The notes below the pieces were generated by a model. It saw only the letters and a list, made by a program, of their open reading frames with translations, had not been told where the DNA came from and did no database searches. Shown piece by piece: positions 8,365 to 16,770 of a stretch of DNA of 32,537 nucleotides. The DNA lies in NCBI RefSeq assembly GCF_913778135.1, contig NZ_CAJYVU010000062.1, forward strand, positions 1 to 32,537, given 5' to 3'. The position numbers and the translations under genes were made by a program. This DNA is from an uncultured Sphingomonas sp. GTDB lineage: Bacteria > Pseudomonadota > Alphaproteobacteria > Sphingomonadales > Sphingomonadaceae. The number at the start of each line of letters is the position of its first letter. The first letter of the stretch is position 1.

Positions 8365-10065
8365 ATGATGCGAACCGAGCTCGACCAGCGGATGGATGCG
8401 GTGATGGGCGCGATGACGGGTGCGGGCGGGCAGTTGCCGCTGGGGCAGGTCGAGCGTTTCGGTCGCTCGCTGCCCTACATCGCCGCCGCGCCGCCGACGC
8501 TGCCGGCCTATTTCGCGCATTTCTGCACCCAGCACGCCGAGGCCGAGTTCCTGGTCGCAGGCGACGAGCGGCTGACCTTCGGACAGGTTCACGCCGCGGC
8601 GGCGAAGGTCGCCGACGCGCTCGTTGGGCATTACGGCATCGCCAAGGGCGACCGCGTCGGCATCGCCGCGCGCAACTCGCCGTCGTGGATCGTGCTCTAC
8701 ATGGGTATCCTGATGGCGGGCGGCACCGCGACGCTGCTCAACGGCTGGTGGCAGGCGGAGGAGTTCGAGGCCGCGATCCGCGACGTCGGCGTTGGCCTGA
8801 TCTTCGCCGACCTGCCCCGCGCCAAGCGGCTGGCGGCGATCGAGGGTATGTCGGTGCGGGTCGAGGCGATCGACGATCTGCGCCCGCTGAACGAGGCGAT
8901 CGGCGCCGTCATCCATCACTCGTCCGGCGCGGCGCTGCCGACGCTGACCGGTGATGATCGCGCGACGATCCTGTTCACCTCGGGCTCGACCGGCAAGTCA
9001 AAGGGCGCGCTGTCGACCCACTTCCAGGTGGTGCAGGGCATCTTCAACTATCTCGCCTCCGCGCTGATGATGCTGGGTATCGCGACACAGGACGGCACCG
9101 CCAGCATGCTCCAGCCCGCGACCTTGCTCAACGTGCCGCTATTCCACGTCACCGCCGAGGTGCCGGTGTTCCTGCAAAGCATGGCGATCGGTCGCAAATT
9201 GGTGCTGATGCCCAAATGGGACGCCGAAGAAGCGATGCGGCTGATCGAGCGCGAACAGGTCACCTATTTCGTCGGCGTGCCGCTGATGAGCTTCGAAATG
9301 CTGACGCACCCAAACCGCGGCAAGTACGACCTGTCGACGCTCGCCGACATCGCCGCGGGCGGCGCGCCGCGCCCCGTAGAGCACGTCCGCCGCATCGATG
9401 CCGAGATGGAGGGTGCGCCGCTAATCGGCTACGGACTGACCGAGACCAACGGCATCGGCACGGGCAACTGGCGCGGCAATTACGTCGCCAAGCCCAATTC
9501 GGCCGGCCGCGCCTCGCCGCCGCTGGTCGACCTCGCGATCCTCGACGACGCGGGTAAGCCGGTTCCTCAAGGCGAGCGCGGCGAAGTCTGCATTCGCTCG
9601 GCCGCGTGCTTCGAGGAATATTGGAACAACCCGCAGGCGACTGCCGACGCGTTCACCGCCGACGGTTACTTTCGCACCGGCGACATCGGCTACCTCGACG
9701 AGGACGATTACCTGTTCATCGTCGACCGCAAGAAGGACATCATCATTCGCGGTGGCGAGAACATCAGCTGCCAGGAGGTCGAAGCTACCCTGTACGAGCA
9801 TCCCGAGGTCGCCGAGGCCGCAGTGTTCGGGCTCGCCGACGAACGCTACGGCGAGGTACCGGGCGCGGTGGTTCATCTCGCTCATCCGGGCATTGTCGAA
9901 TCGGAGGATTTGATCGCTTTCCTCACGCCGCACATCGCCGCGTTCAAGGTGCCACAGAAGATCTGGATCGCCGACGAGCCGCTGCCGCGGCTGGGGACGG
10001 AGAAGATCGACAAGGTGTCGCTTCGCGCCAAATACCGCGCCCTCGCGCTGAGCGAGAGCGTCTAG
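8365..10065 (+). CDS. AMP-dependent acyl-CoA synthetase/ligase
   Basis: An ANL-superfamily enzyme that adenylates a carboxylic acid and transfers it to CoA. In the 566-residue product the P-loop TSGSTGKSKG is near residues 206-215, the A5 motif YGLTETNG near 356, YFRTGDIGYLDEDDYLFIVDRKKDII near 435-460 and the C-terminal catalytic Lys at about 547 in GTEKIDK. RGGENISCQEVE is the hinge-domain motif. The acyl substrate is unknown; medium- or long-chain fatty acids are the most common for this subgroup. Two adjacent ATGs (8365 and 8368) are possible, and GGAG at 8358-8361 is spaced better for the second. The next gene starts 52 nt downstream on the same strand. Confidence 0.9.
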   Translation: MMRTELDQRMDAVMGAMTGAGGQLPLGQVERFGRSLPYIAAAPPTLPAYFAHFCTQHAEAEFLVAGDERLTFGQVHAAAAKVADALVGHYGIAKGDRVGIAARNSPSWIVLYMGILMAGGTATLLNGWWQAEEFEAAIRDVGVGLIFADLPRAKRLAAIEGMSVRVEAIDDLRPLNEAIGAVIHHSSGAALPTLTGDDRATILFTSGSTGKSKGALSTHFQVVQGIFNYLASALMMLGIATQDGTASMLQPATLLNVPLFHVTAEVPVFLQSMAIGRKLVLMPKWDAEEAMRLIEREQVTYFVGVPLMSFEMLTHPNRGKYDLSTLADIAAGGAPRPVEHVRRIDAEMEGAPLIGYGLTETNGIGTGNWRGNYVAKPNSAGRASPPLVDLAILDDAGKPVPQGERGEVCIRSAACFEEYWNNPQATADAFTADGYFRTGDIGYLDEDDYLFIVDRKKDIIIRGGENISCQEVEATLYEHPEVAEAAVFGLADERYGEVPGAVVHLAHPGIVESEDLIAFLTPHIAAFKVPQKIWIADEPLPRLGTEKIDKVSLRAKYRALALSESV

Positions 10066-10117
10066 CCGCCGTTGCGGCTGCTTGTTCGTTTCGGCGACGC
10101 AGGTAAAGGAGCGAGCG

Positions 10118-12337
10118 ATGCCAACGCTCTCGCGCCGCAATGTCCTCGTCGCCGGCGGCGCAGGCGTCGGGCTGGTGGTCGCCTGGGCCGCGTGGCCGAG
10201 ACGCTACGCGCCCAACCTGCCGGTCGCGGCCGATGAAACGCTGTTCGGGGGTTTCCTGAAGATCGCGCGCGACGGGCGCGTGATCGTGGCGGTTCCACAG
10301 GTCGAGCACGGACAGGGCGTCTACACCACGCTGCCGCAGATCGTCGCCGACGAACTAGGGGCCGACTGGCGCACCGTCGGGGTCGAGGCCGCGCCGATCA
10401 ACCCGCTCTACGCCAACCCGCTCGCCGCCGACGCGTTGTTCGCGGGCGGGTTCGACCATGTGCCGCGTGGGTTGCGCGACGAGCATCTGACGCGAAGCGC
10501 GCTGATGCTCACGGCCGGCTCGACCTCGGTTCGTCGTTTCGAGCAGAGCTTGCGCGAAGCAGGCGCGGCGGCGCGCGTGCTGTTGTGCAAGGCAGCGGCG
10601 GCGCGCTGGGACGCCGACTGGCAGGCGTGCGACACCGCCGACGGCTTCGTCGTATTCGAGAGCAGGCGCCTGCGCTTCGGCGAACTGGTCGAGGCCGCGG
10701 CGGGTTATTCGTTCCCCGATGAACTGCCCTTGCGCTTCGGCGACGAAGGGCGGCTGAGCGGTCGATCGCTGCCGCGCCTCGACGCACCGGCCAAGGTCGA
10801 CGGATCGGCCAATTTCGCCGCCGACGTCCGGTTGTCCGACATGGTGTTCGCCAGCATCCGCCAGGGTCCGATCGGTGACACCCGCCTGCGCTCGTTCAAC
10901 CGCGCCGCAGCCGAAGGCGTGCAGGGCGTCGCGGGCGTGGTCGCGCGTGATACATGGGTCGCGGTGGCGGCGAACATTTGGTGGGCCGCGAACCGTGCGC
11001 TCGATGCGCTCGCACCAAGGTTCGAGACGCGCGGGGGTGTGATCGACACGGCGTCGATCGAACGGGCGCTGGACAAGGCACTGGAGGGGGAAGGCTACCG
11101 CGTCGCCGCCGCGGGTGATCTGTCGGCAGCGTTCGCCAGCGCGCGCCTCGTTACCGCCGATTACCACGCCGCGCTCGCGCTTCACCCGTCGCTCGAGACG
11201 CCCACCGCGACCGCGCACTGGCGCGACGGTGCGCTCGAACTCTGGATCGCGACCCAGGCGCCGACCAGCGCGCGCGATGCCGCCGCCGCCGCGCTGGGCG
11301 TATCCGCCGCGCGCGTTACGGTGCACGCGATGCTCGTCGGCGGTTCGTTCGGTCAGGCGCTCGAAACCGACGTTGCCGCACAGGCGGCAATCCTCGCGCG
11401 CGAGTTGAAGCGCCCGGTCCAGCTCACCTGGTCGCGCGGCGAGACCGCGCTGCGCGACCGTTTCCGCGCGCCGGTGCGCGCGCGGATGAGCGCGCGGCTG
11501 GGTGCCGGCGGCGCGATCCTCGGCTGGCAGGCAAAGATTGCTGCGCCGGCGACGGGAGCCGAACTGGCCGCGCGCCTGATGCCGGACGATTCCCTACGGC
11601 GCGTCGCAGCGGCGCTGCCGGCGAGCGCTGACGGCTACGCCATGTCAGGCGCGGTGCCGCCCTACGCGATGCCCGCGCTCGCGATCGATCATCACCCTGC
11701 CGCCGTTGGCATGTCGGTCGGACAACTCCGCGGCCTCGCCGATGGCTACAATGCGTTCTTCACCGAATGCTTCATCGACGAACTCGCGCACGCGAACGGG
11801 AACGAGCCGATGAGCTACCGTATCGGCATGCTCGGCGGCAACGCCCGGCTGGCGCGCTGTCTGACCACCGCCGCCGCGCTCGGCGGCTGGCAGGGCGGGT
11901 TGGCAGGCAGCGGGCAGGGGATCGCGTGCCACGCGGTCGCGGGCAGCTTCATCGCGGTGATGGCGGAGGCGCGCGTCGACGATGCCGGGCGCGTGCGGGT
12001 CGAACGGCTGGTCGCCGCGGTCGATTGCGGCCGCGCGATCAACCCCGACGTGGTGCGCCAGCAGATCGAGGGCGGGCTGATCCTGGGCGTCGCGCTCGCG
12101 ACCGGTTGCTCGACGCGGATTGAGCAAAACCTCGCCACGACGCGCCTGTTCGGCGATTTCGCGCTGCCGACGCTCGCCACTGCGCCGGAGGTCACCGTCG
12201 AGCTGATCCCCAGCAACGCGGAGCCTGGCGGCGTGTCCGACCTCGGGATACCTGCGGTCGCCCCGGCCGTTGCCAACGCGCTGCGTGCCGCCACCGGTGT
12301 GCGGCTTCGCTCACTCCCCCTGCAACCCCGCGCCTGA
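10118..12337 (+). CDS. IorB-like molybdopterin-binding subunit of a xanthine dehydrogenase-family hydroxylase, orphan
   Basis: The 739-residue protein resembles the large subunit of isoquinoline 1-oxidoreductase-type molybdenum hydroxylases. It begins MPTLSRRNVLVAGGAGVGL, a twin-arginine export signal (a ribosome site AAAGGAG lies 6 nt before ATG 10118). Family elements include VPQVEHGQGVYTTLPQIVADEL near 60-80, a second domain from about residue 210 (LPRLDAPAKVDGSANFAADV), GGSFGQALETD, RPVQLTWSRGE and VDCGRAINPDVV. In the C-terminal active-site loop, where relatives have G-x-GEPG with the catalytic Glu, this protein has GGVSDLGIPAVAP, placing Asp at residue 708. No [2Fe-2S] small subunit or XdhC-like factor is nearby. 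It may be inactive, or use a different chemistry. hemH starts 11 nt downstream. Confidence 0.85.
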   Translation: MPTLSRRNVLVAGGAGVGLVVAWAAWPRRYAPNLPVAADETLFGGFLKIARDGRVIVAVPQVEHGQGVYTTLPQIVADELGADWRTVGVEAAPINPLYANPLAADALFAGGFDHVPRGLRDEHLTRSALMLTAGSTSVRRFEQSLREAGAAARVLLCKAAAARWDADWQACDTADGFVVFESRRLRFGELVEAAAGYSFPDELPLRFGDEGRLSGRSLPRLDAPAKVDGSANFAADVRLSDMVFASIRQGPIGDTRLRSFNRAAAEGVQGVAGVVARDTWVAVAANIWWAANRALDALAPRFETRGGVIDTASIERALDKALEGEGYRVAAAGDLSAAFASARLVTADYHAALALHPSLETPTATAHWRDGALELWIATQAPTSARDAAAAALGVSAARVTVHAMLVGGSFGQALETDVAAQAAILARELKRPVQLTWSRGETALRDRFRAPVRARMSARLGAGGAILGWQAKIAAPATGAELAARLMPDDSLRRVAAALPASADGYAMSGAVPPYAMPALAIDHHPAAVGMSVGQLRGLADGYNAFFTECFIDELAHANGNEPMSYRIGMLGGNARLARCLTTAAALGGWQGGLAGSGQGIACHAVAGSFIAVMAEARVDDAGRVRVERLVAAVDCGRAINPDVVRQQIEGGLILGVALATGCSTRIEQNLATTRLFGDFALPTLATAPEVTVELIPSNAEPGGVSDLGIPAVAPAVANALRAATGVRLRSLPLQPRA

Positions 12338-12348
12338 GGCATTCGCCC

Positions 12349-13353
12349 ATGATCCCCGCCGGCCATCCCGTCATCCCGCGCCCGCGCATCGGCGTGCTGT
12401 TGATCAACCTCGGCACCCCCGACGCGCCCGAACCGAAGGCGGTCAAGCGCTACCTGGCGGAGTTCCTGTCCGACCGCCGCGTTGTCGAGCTCCCGCGCAT
12501 CGCGTGGCAGCCGATCCTGCGCGGCGTGGTGCTGACCACGCGCCCGAAGAAGTCCGCGCACGCCTACAGCCAGGTCTGGCGCGAGGATGGCTCGCCGCTC
12601 GCCGCGATCACGCGCGCGCAGGCGCTGGCATTGAAGGATGCGTTCGGTGACAACGTGCTGGTCGACTGGGCGATGCGCTACGGCCGACCTGCCATTGCCG
12701 ACCGCTTGCAGGCGATGAAGGACGCCGGGTGCGAGCGCATCCTGCTCGCCCCTCTTTACCCGCAATATTGCGCCGCAACGACTGCGACCGCCAACGACAA
12801 GGCGTTTTGGCATCTGGCAACGATGCGGTGGCAGCCGGCCATCCGAACCCTGCCGCCCTATTACGACGATCCTGCCTATATCGACGCACTCGCGCAAAGC
12901 GTTCGCGCGGGCCTTGCGACGCTCGACTTCACCCCCGACGCGGTGATGGCCAGCTTCCACGGCATGCCGCAGCGGACGCTCGAACTTGGCGACCCGTACC
13001 ATTGCCACTGCCAGAAGACTGGCCGGCTGCTCGGCGAGGCATTGGGTATGGACCTGACCATCACCTTCCAGTCGCGCTTCGGTCGCGCCAAGTGGCTTGA
13101 ACCCGCCACCGACACCGTCCTCGCAGCCATGCCGGGGCGAGGCGTGAAGAAGATTGCGATCGTTGCGCCCGGCTTCTCCGCCGATTGCGTCGAGACGCTG
13201 GAAGAATTGACCATCCGCGGACGCGAGACGTTCGAGGAAGCGGGCGGCACGCATTTCGGCTATCTGCCGTGCCTGAACGATACGCCCGTCGGCATCGAAA
13301 TGTTACGCAGCGTCATCGCGCGCGAGCTTGAAGGCTGGACGCCGCGCCCTTAG
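12349..13353 (+). CDS. hemH: Ferrochelatase HemH
   Basis: Ferrochelatase inserts Fe2+ into protoporphyrin IX in the last step of protoheme synthesis. The 334-residue product has the family start GVLLINLGTPDAPE, the YSQVWREDGSPL segment, ILLAPLYPQY, the active-site SFHGMPQRT with His204, FQSRFGRAKWLEPAT and PGFSADCVETLEEL with the catalytic-loop Glu near residue 282. Length is normal. Two Cys in YHCHCQKT recall the cysteine-rich patch found in several alphaproteobacterial ferrochelatases. The start ATG lies 11 nt after the IorB-like gene, so the two are probably co-transcribed, but I see no functional link between them. Confidence 0.96.
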   Translation: MIPAGHPVIPRPRIGVLLINLGTPDAPEPKAVKRYLAEFLSDRRVVELPRIAWQPILRGVVLTTRPKKSAHAYSQVWREDGSPLAAITRAQALALKDAFGDNVLVDWAMRYGRPAIADRLQAMKDAGCERILLAPLYPQYCAATTATANDKAFWHLATMRWQPAIRTLPPYYDDPAYIDALAQSVRAGLATLDFTPDAVMASFHGMPQRTLELGDPYHCHCQKTGRLLGEALGMDLTITFQSRFGRAKWLEPATDTVLAAMPGRGVKKIAIVAPGFSADCVETLEELTIRGRETFEEAGGTHFGYLPCLNDTPVGIEMLRSVIARELEGWTPRP

Positions 13354-13385
13354 CCTCGCGGGCGAACCAAGGAGAGGACGCATCG

Positions 13386-14108
13386 ATGGCACGCGTAGCA
13401 ATCGTGACGGGTGGAACACGCGGCATCGGCGAGGCGATCAGCGTCGCGCTACGCGACATGGGGCTGACCGTCGCCGCCAATTACGCCGGCAACGACGAGC
13501 GCGCGCGCGACTTCACCAACCGGAACGGGATTGCGGCATTCAAGTGGGACGTGGCCGACTACGAGGCTTGTCAGGCGGGCGTTGCGCGTGTCGCCGACGA
13601 GCTCGGGCCCGTTGACGTGCTGGTCAACAACGCGGGCATCACGCGCGACGGCACGATCATGAAGCTGAGCTACGAGATGTGGCGCGAGGTGATCGACACC
13701 AACCTGGGCGGCTGTTTCAACATGGCGAAGGCGGTGTTCCCCGGCATGCGCGACCGCAAATGGGGCCGCATCGTCAACATCGGCTCGATCAACGGACAGG
13801 CCGGGCAGTATGGACAGGTGAACTATGCCGCGGCGAAAAGCGGTATCCACGGCTTCACCAAGGCGCTGTCGCAGGAAGGCGCACGCGCCGGTATAACCGT
13901 CAACGCGATCGCGCCCGGCTATATCGACACCGACATGGTCGCCGCGGTGCCGAGCGAGGTGTTGGAAAAGATCGTCGCGAAGATCCCGGTCGGGCGGCTG
14001 GGCCAGGCGCACGAGATCGCGCGTGGCGTCGCGTTCCTGTGTTCGGAGGATGGCGGGTTCGTAACGGGATCGACGCTGAGCATCAATGGCGGGCAGCATA
14101 TGTACTGA
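13386..14108 (+). CDS. phaB: Acetoacetyl-CoA reductase (PhaB-type short-chain dehydrogenase)
   Basis: PhaB reduces acetoacetyl-CoA to (R)-3-hydroxybutyryl-CoA for polyhydroxybutyrate synthesis, usually with NADPH. The 240-residue SDR has the cofactor motif GGTRGIG at residues 9-15, NNAG at 81-84 and the catalytic Ser134, Tyr147 and Lys151. The block GSINGQAGQYGQVNYAAAK distinguishes PhaB from FabG, and the C-terminus FVTGSTLSINGGQHMY is also the PhaB form. A strong AAGGAGAGG lies before the ATG. No polymerase or thiolase gene is next to it, so the pathway genes must be elsewhere. The spacing of 32 nt from hemH allows co-transcription. Confidence 0.93.
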   Translation: MARVAIVTGGTRGIGEAISVALRDMGLTVAANYAGNDERARDFTNRNGIAAFKWDVADYEACQAGVARVADELGPVDVLVNNAGITRDGTIMKLSYEMWREVIDTNLGGCFNMAKAVFPGMRDRKWGRIVNIGSINGQAGQYGQVNYAAAKSGIHGFTKALSQEGARAGITVNAIAPGYIDTDMVAAVPSEVLEKIVAKIPVGRLGQAHEIARGVAFLCSEDGGFVTGSTLSINGGQHMY

Positions 14109-14209
14109 CGGGCGCAGGCGCGTCGGCGACGCGACGGCGCCGATGCGCGCAGTGCAGCGCCCGGCACGGCCGGCGGGTCGCACCAGCGATCCCGTCCGAC
14201 GTCATGGCG

Positions 14210-14262
14210 GCGGCTTTGCCGGCGCCCTTCCTTCTATGAAGCACTCGCCACGGCAAAGCCGC
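14210..14262. repeat. 12-bp inverted repeat downstream of phaB
   Basis: GCGGCTTTGCCG at 14210-14221 is the exact reverse complement of CGGCAAAGCCGC at 14251-14262, with a 29-nt interval. It lies about 100 nt after the phaB stop and could be the phaB transcript end, though there is no T tract. Confidence 0.5.
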
Positions 14263-14362
14263 GGCGATCACGTCGACCGGGTTCGCTGACGCGACCCGCC
14301 GGCCGGTTTGATCGCTGCGCTGCGCGCATCAGCTCGCGGGCGAGCCTGTGATCAAACAACAA

Positions 14363-14392
14363 CGGGCCGGCCGCCTTTCGGCAACCGGCCCG
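14363..14392 (-). terminator. Intrinsic terminator of the leftward glycine-zipper gene
   Basis: On the minus strand a 13-bp stem begins CGGGCCGG and closes on a GAAA tetraloop; two of its pairs are G-U and form only in this orientation. It is followed by TTGTTGTTTG. This is a textbook Rho-independent terminator about 90 nt past the stop at 14483. Confidence 0.8.
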
Positions 14393-14394
14393 CG

Positions 14395-14437
14395 CCCCCG
14401 GTACGCTACGCGGGGGAACTCGATACGCTACGCGAGT
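14395..14437 (-). repeat. Two tandem hairpins with near-identical loops and different complementary stems
   Basis: First hairpin: CCCCCG (14395-14400), loop GTACGCTACG, CGGGGG (14411-14416). Second hairpin: ACTCG (14418-14422), loop ATACGCTACG, CGAGT (14433-14437). The loops differ at one base, a change that keeps an inner G-C or G-U pair when read leftward. They lie in the 3' untranslated region of the gene at 14483. Confidence 0.65.
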
Positions 14438-14482
14438 AGGGGAGGGCGGCGCGGGGAGGTCCCGCCGCGCCGGCCGAGAGGG

Positions 14483-14827
14483 TTAGCGGCAGTAGCGCGG
14501 ATTGTTCGACTTCTCGATCGCGTTACCCGCAACCGCGCCGCCGACGCCGCCCAGCACGGTGCCGAGCGTCCGGTCGCCGCGCGTGTCGATCGTGCGGCCG
14601 AGCAGGCCACCCGCGATCGCACCGACGATGGTGCCGGTCGTCCCGCCCGAGCAGCGGCGATTGTAGTTGTAGCGACGGTTGTCGTAGCGACGGTCGTAGT
14701 CGCGGTACCCGTCACGATAGCTGCGCTCGTACCGGTGACCGTAGCGCTGCGCGTCGGCGGCGACCGGCGCCATCGCGGCGGTACCCATCGCGAGGGCGGA
14801 GACGGCGAGGGTCAGATTCTTGAACAT
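14483..14827 (-). CDS. Secreted glycine-zipper protein
   Basis: A 114-residue exported protein of unknown role. It has a signal peptide (MFKNLTLAVSALAMGTAAM, cleavage likely after ADA), then a Tyr/Arg-rich linker with repeated RYD/RRY steps at about residues 28-58, then a glycine-zipper domain of the Rick_17kDa_Anti/2TM type: GTIVGAIAGGLLG, and IDTRGDRTLGTVLGGVGGA. Glycine-zipper proteins of this type typically sit in or on the outer membrane. It ends NPRYCR, with a Cys near the C-terminus and another at CSGG that could form a disulfide. GGGAG lies upstream of the ATG. A close paralogue with a different N-terminal region is at 29313-29618, and a more distant one at 28146-28706. Confidence 0.82.
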   Translation of the reverse strand: MFKNLTLAVSALAMGTAAMAPVAADAQRYGHRYERSYRDGYRDYDRRYDNRRYNYNRRCSGGTTGTIVGAIAGGLLGRTIDTRGDRTLGTVLGGVGGAVAGNAIEKSNNPRYCR

Positions 14828-14999
14828 GGTACGAACTCCCGTTCTTCTTTGATTTGTCGCGGCGGGGTCATCCCGTCGTTGAGATGCTTATGAGTGATTC
14901 GCATTGAGCCGAGCCTGAATGCGCTCGTTATCGTTCGTTCATGCTTCGCATACCGGCCGCGGGTAGGCGGGCGGACGACACGCGCCTAAGAGCCGGCGG

Positions 15000-15962
15000 G
15001 TGAAATGGCCGTTCTCGATCGCGCTGGTGCTCGCCTTTGTCCCCGGCTGGAGCGGAACCGACCGGTTGCCGATCATCGCCGCCAACGCGGTCGTCCACGC
15101 CGCCGCTTACGTGCCCGACGGCGGGTGGCCGCGTCGTATCGGCGCGTTGACGCCGATCGGGGCGGTGCGCTTGTGGTCGCGCGATCCGGCGTTCGGCGGC
15201 TTTTCCGCGCTGGCGGTAGCAAATGGTGAGGTCACGCTGCTGAGCGACGGCGGCAATTACGTCCGCGTCGCGATCAGCGGCAATCACCTCCTCACCCGCG
15301 CGGCGGGTGCGTTGCCGGACGGACCCGGCACCGGCTGGGCGAAGGAGAGCCGCGACACCGAGTCGCTGGCGATCGATCCGGCGAGCGTGCGCGCGTGGAT
15401 CGGTTACGAGCGCGCCAATGCGATCTGGCGCTATTCGGCCGATCTGAGGCGAGTCGAGGCACATGCGACGCCGGCCGCGATGCGCAAATGGCCGATGAAC
15501 GGCGGTGCCGAATCGATGGCGCGGCTGCGCGACGGACGTTTCGTCGTCATCAGCGAGCAGGCACGTGCGAAGGGAAAGGGGCGTTTGCGGCAGGCGCTGA
15601 TCTTCAGCGGCGATCCGGCGGTGCGGGGCACGCAAGTCGAACGCTTCCGCTACCGCCCGCCCACCGGCTACAATCCGAGCGACGCCGCAGTGCTGCCGAA
15701 CGGCGATCTGCTGGTGCTCAATCGCCGGTTCAGCCGGCTACGCTTCGACGCGGTGCTGGTGCGTATCCCGGTAGCGGCATTGCGAGCGGGTGCCACGGTC
15801 GCCGGCGAAGAGATTGCGCGCTGGGGGCCACCGCTGCTCGGTGAGAACCCGGAAGGATTGGCGGTGACGCGCGAGCATGGCCGCACGATGCTGTGGGTCG
15901 TCACCGACAACGACCTCGCCTGGTATCGCCCGACGTTGCTGATGAAGTTCCGCCTGGACTAG
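15000..15962 (+). CDS. Esterase-like activity of phytase family protein (phytase-like domain)
   Basis: The 320-residue product starts with a signal peptide (MKWPFSIALVLAFVPGWSG) from a GTG at 15000 and is probably exported. The rest resembles the phytase-like beta-propeller family: FGGFSALAVANGEVTLLSDGG near residues 64-84, DTESLAIDP, WPMNGGAESMARLRDGRFVVISE, YNPSDAAVLPNGDLLVLNRRF and ENPEGLAVTREHGRTMLWVVTDND follow the repeated blade pattern of that family. The true substrate is unknown; the family name reflects similarity to esterase and phytase domains, not proven activity. The ribosome site is weak. It is convergent with rpmB and shares the hairpin at 15980-16007. Confidence 0.82.
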   Translation: MKWPFSIALVLAFVPGWSGTDRLPIIAANAVVHAAAYVPDGGWPRRIGALTPIGAVRLWSRDPAFGGFSALAVANGEVTLLSDGGNYVRVAISGNHLLTRAAGALPDGPGTGWAKESRDTESLAIDPASVRAWIGYERANAIWRYSADLRRVEAHATPAAMRKWPMNGGAESMARLRDGRFVVISEQARAKGKGRLRQALIFSGDPAVRGTQVERFRYRPPTGYNPSDAAVLPNGDLLVLNRRFSRLRFDAVLVRIPVAALRAGATVAGEEIARWGPPLLGENPEGLAVTREHGRTMLWVVTDNDLAWYRPTLLMKFRLD

Positions 15963-15979
15963 ACCAGTCCAACGCGAAG

Positions 15980-16007
15980 CGGCCCGCTACCTTTCGGTAG
16001 CAGGCCG
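15980..16007 (-). terminator. Hairpin terminator between phytase-like gene and rpmB
   Basis: A 12-bp stem (CGGCC...GGCCG) closes on TTTC, which is GAAA on the minus strand; one pair is A-C read rightward but G-U read leftward, so it favours the rpmB transcript. The downstream T content is poor. Confidence 0.65.
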
Positions 16008-16031
16008 TTCGACACCGTCACGCAGGTGCGT

Positions 16032-16331
16032 TTAAGCGGCGACGGGCTCCGCGGCGCGCTTCTTGACGATCTCGCGCTTCAGGCGACGTGCCTTCAGCGA
16101 CAGCTTCTCGTCGTTGGTCTTGACCAGCCAGTTGTCGAGGCCGCCATTGTGCTCAACCGAGCGCAGGCCGTTGGTCGACACGCGCAGGCGCACCGAGCGG
16201 TCGAGCGCGTCGGAGATCAGCGTGACGTTCTGCAGGTTCGGCAGGAACGTGCGCTTGGTCTTGTTGTTGGCGTGGGAAACGTTGTTACCCACCTGCCGGC
16301 CCTTGCCGGTCAGCTCGCAGATGCGCGACAT
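16032..16331 (-). CDS. rpmB: Large ribosomal subunit protein bL28
   Basis: bL28 is a small basic protein of the 50S subunit. The 99-residue product begins [32 protein letters not shown] (family signature, read from residue 1), continues with [25 protein letters not shown] and ends in a Lys/Arg- and Ala-rich tail. Alphaproteobacterial L28 is normally about 97-100 residues, longer than the 78 of E. coli, which this matches. The longer open frame upstream of 16331 is spurious; AGGA lies 8-9 nt before this ATG. It is monocistronic here, divergent from the small membrane gene at 16491. Confidence 0.97.
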   Translation of the reverse strand: MSRICELTGKGRQVGNNVSHANNKTKRTFLPNLQNVTLISDALDRSVRLRVSTNGLRSVEHNGGLDNWLVKTNDEKLSLKARRLKREIVKKRAAEPVAA

Positions 16332-16490
16332 GGTTGAAATCCTGAAATACGGTTGCCCGGAAAGCCGGTGCCGATAGTGGCGATCCGTCCCGCGGTCAAG
16401 TCGGCAGCGTGTCTTGCCTCCCTCATGCCGCTGCAACCCGCGCCAACAAAGCGCGTTGTTGCGGCAGCGAATCGATGGGGAGAACAAATC

Positions 16491-16727
16491 ATGCGCGCGT
16501 TTCTGGTCATGCTGGGCATCGTCGCATTGGCGATTCTTGCCGCGTTGCTGACGGGCTTCCTTCGCTTCGATCAGACCCAGCCCGCGCAGCTGCCTCGCCT
16601 AGAGGGCGGGCAAGCGCCGAAGTTCAACGCCGACGTCGGCCGCATCTCGGTCGGGACCGAGAACAAGACGGTCGCCGTGCCCGACGTCAAGGTGCAGAAG
16701 GCCGGCGAGCCCGCGCCGCAGCAGTAA
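16491..16727 (+). CDS. Small single-pass membrane protein, unknown function
   Basis: A 78-residue protein with one N-terminal transmembrane helix or uncleaved signal anchor ([20 protein letters not shown]), followed by a polar, Pro/Gln-rich region that ends [11 protein letters not shown]. The pattern suggests an inner-membrane anchor with a short periplasmic tail. GGGGAG lies about 9 nt before ATG 16491. I do not recognise a named family. It is 43 nt upstream of tadA on the same strand and may share its transcript. Confidence 0.7.
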   Translation: MRAFLVMLGIVALAILAALLTGFLRFDQTQPAQLPRLEGGQAPKFNADVGRISVGTENKTVAVPDVKVQKAGEPAPQQ

Positions 16728-16770
16728 GCGCCGCTTCCATCACGCCGCCGCTTGCGGCACGGGGTGGCAG

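Larger units (their letters stand above)
14109..14482. other. 374-nt convergent gap rich in inverted repeats
   Basis: This stretch separates convergent phaB and a glycine-zipper gene. I see no coding frame of merit in it. It holds a 12-bp inverted repeat (14210-14221 with 14251-14262), an 8-bp repeat GTTTGATC/GATCAAAC (14306-14313 with 14350-14357), the intrinsic terminator at 14363-14392 and two tandem small hairpins at 14395-14437. The hairpins pair best, including G-U pairs, as leftward transcripts. Confidence 0.6.

Noticed and set aside
11815-13254. Minus-strand 479-codon frame opposite the IorB-like gene and hemH
   Set aside because: It spans two recognisable genes on the other strand and shows no family motif of its own.
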